NCBI RefSeq assembly: GCF_028583425.1
Contig: NC_072794.1
Coordinates: forward strand, 31,431,232 to 31,495,231
Direction: 5' to 3'
DNA length: 64,000 bases
Source of the DNA: Eublepharis macularius
Lineage: Eukaryota > Chordata > Lepidosauria > Squamata > Eublepharidae
Shown here piece by piece: positions 60,681-64,000 of this stretch. The notes under the pieces were generated by a model. That model was not told where the DNA came from, did no database searches, and worked only from the letters and a program-made list of their open reading frames with translations. Numbering within the stretch: position 1 is the stretch's first letter; every line of letters starts with the position of its first letter. A program made the position numbers and the translations under genes.

Positions 60681-61149
60681 CTAGGCTGCATGCTCACATT
60701 GTAGAATATTGCACTGTCAATTGTAACTGGATTGTCTTATTTTCCCAAATCCAGTTGCAAATGATTGCTTATAGCATAATAGCAGCGTTATTTTACAGTG
60801 TGTAGATGTGGCCAAGCACAGAGAATTTGGGATGCGGAAAATAGCAGCAACCTTGATTAATAATGGCTGGGGTCAACAGAAGTAGGGAGCAGATATAGTC
60901 ACATCAGAAAATGTACTGTGACTAGTAGCAGAGTTCTGTGAGAATATGCATCCCCCATCAATCATGTTCAGTACATGACTGTGATATCCATTTGGATCTC
61001 CTCCAGATCTAGGTGTGCACTGTAACACAGATGTATGTTGGATGACTATCTGCATCAGATCTGCACACACAGGGGCTTGCTCTGGTGACTGGTCAACCCC
61101 TGCAATGAATAATTTCTAATGAACTGTAGCATCTTTAACATGGTTTTAG

Positions 61150-61345
61150 AAAGTGCCAACAAGCTATAGCCAATTTATGGTGAGCTTTTCAAAACAAGAG
61201 ACTAACACAAGCAGTTGGCCATTGCCTGCCTCTATATTGTGACCTCTGTCTTCCTTGGTAATCTCTCATCCAATTACTAACTAAAGCCAACTCTGCTTAG
61301 CTTCTGAGATCTGATGAGATCAGGCTAGCCTGTAACATTGGGAAA
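61150..61345 (-). mobile_element. 5S rRNA-derived SINE (5S-Sauria type), reverse copy
   Basis: On the minus strand, GATCTCATCAGATCTCAGAA, GCTAAGCAGAGTTGG and AATTGGATGAGAGATTA match the 3' half of 5S rRNA (GATCTCGTCTGATCTCGGAAGCTAAGCAGGGT…TTGGATGGGAGACC), with substitutions. The body GTTGGCCATTGCCTGCCTC and the left part CAACAAGCTATAGCCAATTT follow the known layout of squamate 5S-derived SINEs. Confidence 0.8.
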
Positions 61346-62427
61346 TATTATGTGGAATATTTAATGATGCATTGCCAGAGACTCCTGATCTCTACTGGTA
61401 TACAGTGCTCCAAAGCGAGTCACATAAAACACTAATGTAATTCTGAAATAAATCATTCCCTTGTCACACTTTGTTTCTTTTCTCTCTATCTGAACTCTCC
61501 TATCAAAATAATTTACCCCTTGGTGTTCAAGCTTCTTTCACTTGCTCCTTATTTGTTTTTGTTACACTGCCTCTCTCTTCCCTCTGCTCCATCCTTTGTC
61601 CCTCTCCACTTCTGAAATGTAAATTCTACATATCTTGGGGCAGCGAGCTGTCTGCTGGGCTTAGGAAATTCTGTACATTGCCCTGTACAAGTAACCTTTT
61701 GGAATGCTGATAGGTAATTACTATATTTCATTTCCAATTGACATAAAGTAAATATATCGGGCCATATGCTTACGATCACTCAGATGGCGTGAAATGAAAA
61801 TGATATATTCTGTTCTCAGCTGTGTTACTTATCTTACCGGCCTACTCCTAAAGTACTAGGAAATTAATTACAGGAAATAACTCAGATGCATTTGAAAGCA
61901 GCTAAATCCTTCTAGCTTGTAAAAGTTTTTGGCTTTCATATTGGCAAGGTTTATTAAAAATCATATTGAAGCTCCTCTGGAGAGGCTTTTGGAAACAACT
62001 TGCATTGCAGTTAAAACTCTGTCTTAGCCTGTGACTAGTATTTTATTGACAGGCATTGGAGTAAGGACCAAATAATGCCGAGAGGTTGTCACAGAAGCAG
62101 ATCTATTCTGGTCCAGCAGGAAATTCTCTGCTCCAAATCCACCAGGCCTAATATAAATAGGAGCAGCTGCCTGGATTCAGTACTGCAAGACCATATTCAA
62201 CAGGGGTGGAAATTTGATTTCAGAGGGTTGGACCCAGACTGAATTTTCCAAGGGCAGAATGGAACTTTCCAGCCTGGCCCTTTCCACTGCAGCCCACAGA
62301 ACTCCATAAGATGCTTCTCCCAGCGGAGAGGGGACCCTAAGGAACGACATGGTGGTTGCAGTGGGGAGGAGGAATAGGTGGAATTTGCCCATTTATTCTG
62401 GATCTAAACCAGAATCCTCATCTATAC
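61346..62427. other. Intergenic, no gene or repeat recognised
   Basis: Nothing supportable was seen on either strand. Confidence 0.4.
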
Positions 62428-62690
62428 ATGAAGGTAAAGGTGCAAGAACCAAGTCATTACTGACCCATGGGGGGACGTCGCATCATGACATTTTCTTCGC
62501 AAACTTTTTGTTATGGGATGGTTTGCCATTGCCTTCCCCAGTCATCTACTCTTTACCCCCAGGAAACTGGGTACTCATTTTACCAACCTCAGAAGGATGG
62601 AAGGCTGAGTCAACCTTGAGCTGGCTACCTGAACCCAGCTTCCACCAGGATTGAACTCAGGTCATGAGCAGAGCTTGAACTGCTAGAGGG
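62428..62690 (-). mobile_element. tRNA-derived SINE, reverse copy
   Basis: GGTAAAGGTGCAAGAACC, TTACTGACCCATGGGGGGAC, TTTGCCATTGCCTTCCCCAG, GGATGGAAGGCTGAGTCAAC, then GATTGAACTCAGGTCATGAG (B box on the minus strand). The tRNA-like head at the right end is degenerate. Confidence 0.75.
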
Positions 62691-62789
62691 TATTAAAATC
62701 CTAGCAAGTATTTAATGACATTGAACGTATGTGTCACATCTCCATGCACACTGCCACTCTAAACTGAGCTTAGAAGGGAGCACCTCTGT

Positions 62790-63696
62790 CTCTTAACCCC
62801 GCGGGAAATTTACTGATGATGGGCCCCGCGAGCCAGTCCCCTTCAGATTTGGCCGGAGAACCGTGACACCCCCCCCCCCCGCCCCATTCCCTTTGCAAAT
62901 GAACAAGCGTGATAGAAAGGCGCACAAGCCGCAAACCCTTTGCCCGGTGACATGGGAATCAGGGCCATTCATTTCCAGGTAAGGGTGCAGATCCCAGTGG
63001 GATTGCCTTTCGAACAAGACACGTAGAGGGCTCGCATCGGAGTAAAGTCCTCTTGAATTCGCCGGGGCTTACTTGCAAGTAAAGACGCGGCGCACGCCAG
63101 AGTCACACGCTGTGCTAAACGCAAGCATTACAAGAACACCTTCCGGGAAGGCAGCCCAATCGAGTTAGATGGAGTTTACTTAGACAGGCTGCGATTGCCC
63201 CGTTTCGGAGAGCCCCGCAACTGATTGCAGCTCGTTTTTCAAACCATCCGCCCTGCGGCGTTGCAGGAAGCGGCGGCTCGGCTCGCCCCGTTCCCCCGGG
63301 GGCTCTTTTCCCACGGGGGCATTCCTCTCCCATTCAAAGCGTTCCAAGGAGGAAGAGGAGGAGGCTGCTTCGCCGAGGTCCCCAGCCGAGTCACTCGATC
63401 CCGGGCCGGCCCCCTCCTCCGCTGGAGGGCTGAGCATCCCAGCGTGCAACGCGGCGCCCCCACCCTTTCTGCAAAGCGGGCGGGCGGGTGTGTGTGTGCG
63501 CGCGGGTGTGTTGCACGCCTGGTTGTTGGAGGCGACTCTGCTCTTCCCGCGAGCAGCCGGGCCCGCCGCGTCCGCCTTCCCCGGATTGCTGCAGACGCGA
63601 GAGCAGGGAGCGGCCGCGGCAGGCTCTGTCCCTTCTTCGGCGGACATTCCTGCCTGGGGCTCGGGAAAGGAAGCGGGGCCGAGGAGGAGGAAGAGG
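62790..63696 (+). promoter_or_regulatory. LAMC1 promoter / 5' UTR CpG island
   Basis: GC content and CpG frequency rise sharply from about 62800 and remain high through the LAMC1 start. A GC-box array GGGCGGGCGGG lies at 63478-63488, followed by a GT/GC tract. No TATA box is evident near the ATG, which fits a CpG-island promoter. The transcription start is not determinable here. Confidence 0.65.
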
Positions 63697-64000
63697 ATGA
63701 GCGGCCGGCTGCGCCTGGGGCTGCCCTGGCTGCTGCTGCTGCTGCTGCTGGCCGGGCTGTGCGGCGGCGCCATGGACGAGTGCGGGGACGAGCCGGGCCG
63801 GCGGCCCCAGCGCTGCATGCCCGAGTTCGTCAACGCGGCCTTCAACGCCACCGTGGTGGCCACCAACACGTGCGGCAGCCCGGCCGAGGAGTACTGCGTG
63901 CAGACTGGGGTCACCGGGGTCACCAAGTCGTGCCACCTGTGCGACGCCGCCCAGCCTCACCTGCAGCACGGCGCCGCCTTCCTCACCGACTACAACAACC
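63697..64000 (+). CDS. LAMC1: LAMC1 (laminin subunit gamma-1), first exon, partial
   Basis: Laminin gamma-1 is the gamma chain of most basement-membrane laminins and is secreted. The ATG at 63697 opens a 25-residue signal peptide: a short basic start (MSGRLRLGLPW), an eight-residue Leu core (LLLLLLLA is visible) coded mostly by CTG repeats, then GLCGGA. The mature part begins MDECGDEPGRRPQRCMPEFV and continues NAAFNATVVATNTCG and YCVQTGVTGVTKSCHLCDA. This is nearly identical to the start of the human laminin N-terminal (domain VI) region, including conserved cysteines and an NAT glycosylation site. The reading frame is open to the window end, about 101 of roughly 1600 codons. This start was chosen because it gives a proper signal peptide directly before the conserved MDEC. 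Confidence 0.97.
   Translation, partial: MSGRLRLGLPWLLLLLLLAGLCGGAMDECGDEPGRRPQRCMPEFVNAAFNATVVATNTCGSPAEEYCVQTGVTGVTKSCHLCDAAQPHLQHGAAFLTDYNN

Noticed and set aside
63180-63926. 248-codon minus-strand open frame over the LAMC1 promoter and first exon
   Set aside because: It lies antisense to a clear LAMC1 start in a GC-rich region where stop codons are rare. Composition is low-complexity Ala/Pro/Ser with no domain.

Overview
This is nuclear DNA of a vertebrate, most likely a squamate reptile (lizard or snake). The basis is multi-exon genes with GT-AG introns, plus a repeat load typical of squamates: a 5S-rRNA-derived SINE, tRNA-derived SINEs, a DIRS element, a Penelope-like element, a full-length L1 and several hAT-type miniature transposons with 8-bp target duplications. 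A gecko-like lizard is possible, but the window alone does not settle it.

Three host genes lie in the order and orientation known from other amniotes (human 1q25): DHX9 (+), SHCBP1L (-), LAMC1 (+). The window opens inside DHX9 and holds its last eight coding exons (450-6421), encoding the end of the helicase core, the HA2/OB-fold region and the RGG tail. SHCBP1L is complete on the minus strand: ten coding exons from 38239 down to 22513, summing to 1770 nt (589 residues plus stop) with no break. LAMC1 begins at 63697 inside a CpG-rich region and runs off the window after about 101 codons, covering the signal peptide and the start of the laminin N-terminal domain. The three genes have separate jobs (RNA helicase, meiotic spindle-associated factor, basement membrane laminin) and are linked here only by conserved order.

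The convergent DHX9-SHCBP1L interval (about 6.6-22.5 kb) is dominated by a transposon nest. A decayed hAT transposase gene is split by a DIRS tyrosine-recombinase retroelement (about 8491-20818). The DIRS copy was in turn entered by a solo LTR (12503-13254, 5-bp duplication GCTTC) and by a 6.2-kb L1 (14440-20642, 17-bp duplication). The L1 is the youngest layer: ORF1 is whole and ORF2 has a single frameshift, in an A8 run.

SHCBP1L introns carry a SINE and several Penelope terminal fragments. One of these is a perfect 58-bp inverted repeat around a hammerhead-ribozyme-like core. The 25-kb interval from SHCBP1L to LAMC1 (38.2-63.7 kb) has no recognisable host gene. It holds a Penelope copy with reverse transcriptase and GIY-YIG domains, hAT MITEs, SINEs, LINE 3' ends, one candidate solo LTR, and one unidentified insertion inside a broken MITE.
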